Shown here: piece after piece, positions 14,748-15,175 of the stretch | How the letters are laid out: every line of letters starts with the position of its first letter | Numbering within the stretch: position 1 is the stretch's first letter | Source: Alphaproteobacteria bacterium | GTDB taxonomy: Bacteria; Pseudomonadota; Alphaproteobacteria; Rhodobacterales; Rhodobacteraceae | Reading direction: 5' to 3' | Assembly: GCA_030830465.1 (NCBI GenBank) | Contig: JAURMY010000072.1 | Coordinates: forward strand, 1-15,175 | DNA: 15,175 bases | Notes under the pieces: generated by a model | Databases searched by the model: none | Told to the model about the DNA's origin: nothing | Seen by the model: only the letters and a program-made list of their open reading frames with translations | Made by a program: the position numbers and the translations under genes

Positions 14748-15175
14748 ATGATTCCTTTTTCGATGCTTGATCTGGCCCCGGTGCCCGAGGGCAGCAGTGT
14801 CGCGCAGGCCCTGATGAACACCTTTGATCTGGCCCAGCACGCCGAGGCATTGGGGTTCAGGCGATATTGGCTGGCTGAGCATCACAACATGCGCGGCATT
14901 GCCAGTGCGGCGACCTCGATCCTGATCGGGCAGGTGGCGGCGCGAACGACCAGCATTCGCGTGGGATCAGGCGGGGTGATGCTGCCCAATCACAACCCGC
15001 TGGTGATCGCAGAGCAGTTCGGCACGCTCAATGCGATGTTCCCCGGCCGGGTCGATCTCGGGCTCGGCCGCGCGCCGGGAGCCGACATGCGCGTGGCCAA
15101 TGCCCTGCGCAAGGACGTGGCGCGCGCGGCGGAATTCTTCCCGCAGGATGTGGTCGAATTGCAGGCCTATTTCGC
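14748..15175 (+). CDS. Luciferase-like (LLM class) flavin monooxygenase, N-terminal part
   Basis: The first 142 codons of a gene running off the right end. The protein starts [15 protein letters not shown] and shows the hallmarks of the single-chain MsnO8/YhbW branch of bacterial luciferase-like oxidoreductases: RYWLAEHHN (39-47), [17 protein letters not shown] (69-85), VIAEQFGTL (86-94) and [14 protein letters not shown] (98-111). These TIM-barrel enzymes use reduced FMN supplied by a reductase, plus O2, for oxidations including C-N or C-S bond cleavage. The substrate of this one is unknown. It is divergent from the amidase operon across a 155-base gap, which suggests shared control. An in-frame ATG at 14733 would add five residues. 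I prefer 14748 because the family usually starts just before PFS(L/M)LDLAPV and because of the promoter candidate upstream. Confidence 0.88.
   Translation, partial: MIPFSMLDLAPVPEGSSVAQALMNTFDLAQHAEALGFRRYWLAEHHNMRGIASAATSILIGQVAARTTSIRVGSGGVMLPNHNPLVIAEQFGTLNAMFPGRVDLGLGRAPGADMRVANALRKDVARAAEFFPQDVVELQAYF

Noticed and set aside
1..15175. CRISPR arrays, tRNA or rRNA genes, insertion sequences, phage or defence genes
   Set aside because: No spaced repeats, RNA gene signatures, transposase or nuclease motifs seen on either strand; the gaps are too short to hide them.

Overview
The window is GC-rich and densely coded: eleven protein genes, two of them cut by the window ends, and no gap longer than about 240 bases. 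Gene content and protein style (PuuD-type urate oxidase, TamA with TamB ending in FFEKDY, gentisate genes, a TMADH-family flavoprotein) suggest an alphaproteobacterium, most likely of the Rhodobacterales. That placement is inference from family knowledge, not from a marker gene. I see no rRNA, tRNA, CRISPR array, insertion sequence, integrase or phage gene.

Layout. (1) 1-251, minus: start of puuD, the membrane urate oxidase, running off the left end. (2) 465-1886, plus: manC, a bifunctional mannose-1-phosphate guanylyltransferase / mannose-6-phosphate isomerase standing alone. (3) 1903-3660, minus: a two-gene gentisate ring-cleavage unit, gentisate 1,2-dioxygenase followed by a fumarylpyruvate-hydrolase-like FAH enzyme. 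(4) 3746-9147, minus: tamA-tamB, the outer-membrane translocation and assembly module, with a one-base stop/start overlap. (5) 9387-11459, plus: a 690-residue flavin/4Fe-4S/dinucleotide-binding dehydrogenase of the trimethylamine dehydrogenase / DgcA type. (6) 11460-14592, minus: a tight operon of amidase, cyclase-family hydrolase and a second FAH-family hydrolase. (7) 14748 to the right end, plus: start of a luciferase-like flavin monooxygenase.

How they may work together. Blocks 1 to 4 are recognisable house or catabolic functions: purine breakdown, sugar-nucleotide supply, aromatic breakdown through gentisate, and envelope biogenesis. Blocks 5 to 7 form the least explained part: an N-demethylase-like flavoprotein, three hydrolases of ring-opening or amide type, and a flavin monooxygenase sit together with divergent promoter regions between them. 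They look like a catabolic set for an unidentified N-containing, possibly N-methylated or cyclic, compound. The substrate cannot be read from sequence. No transporter, regulator or electron-transfer partner for this set lies in the window.
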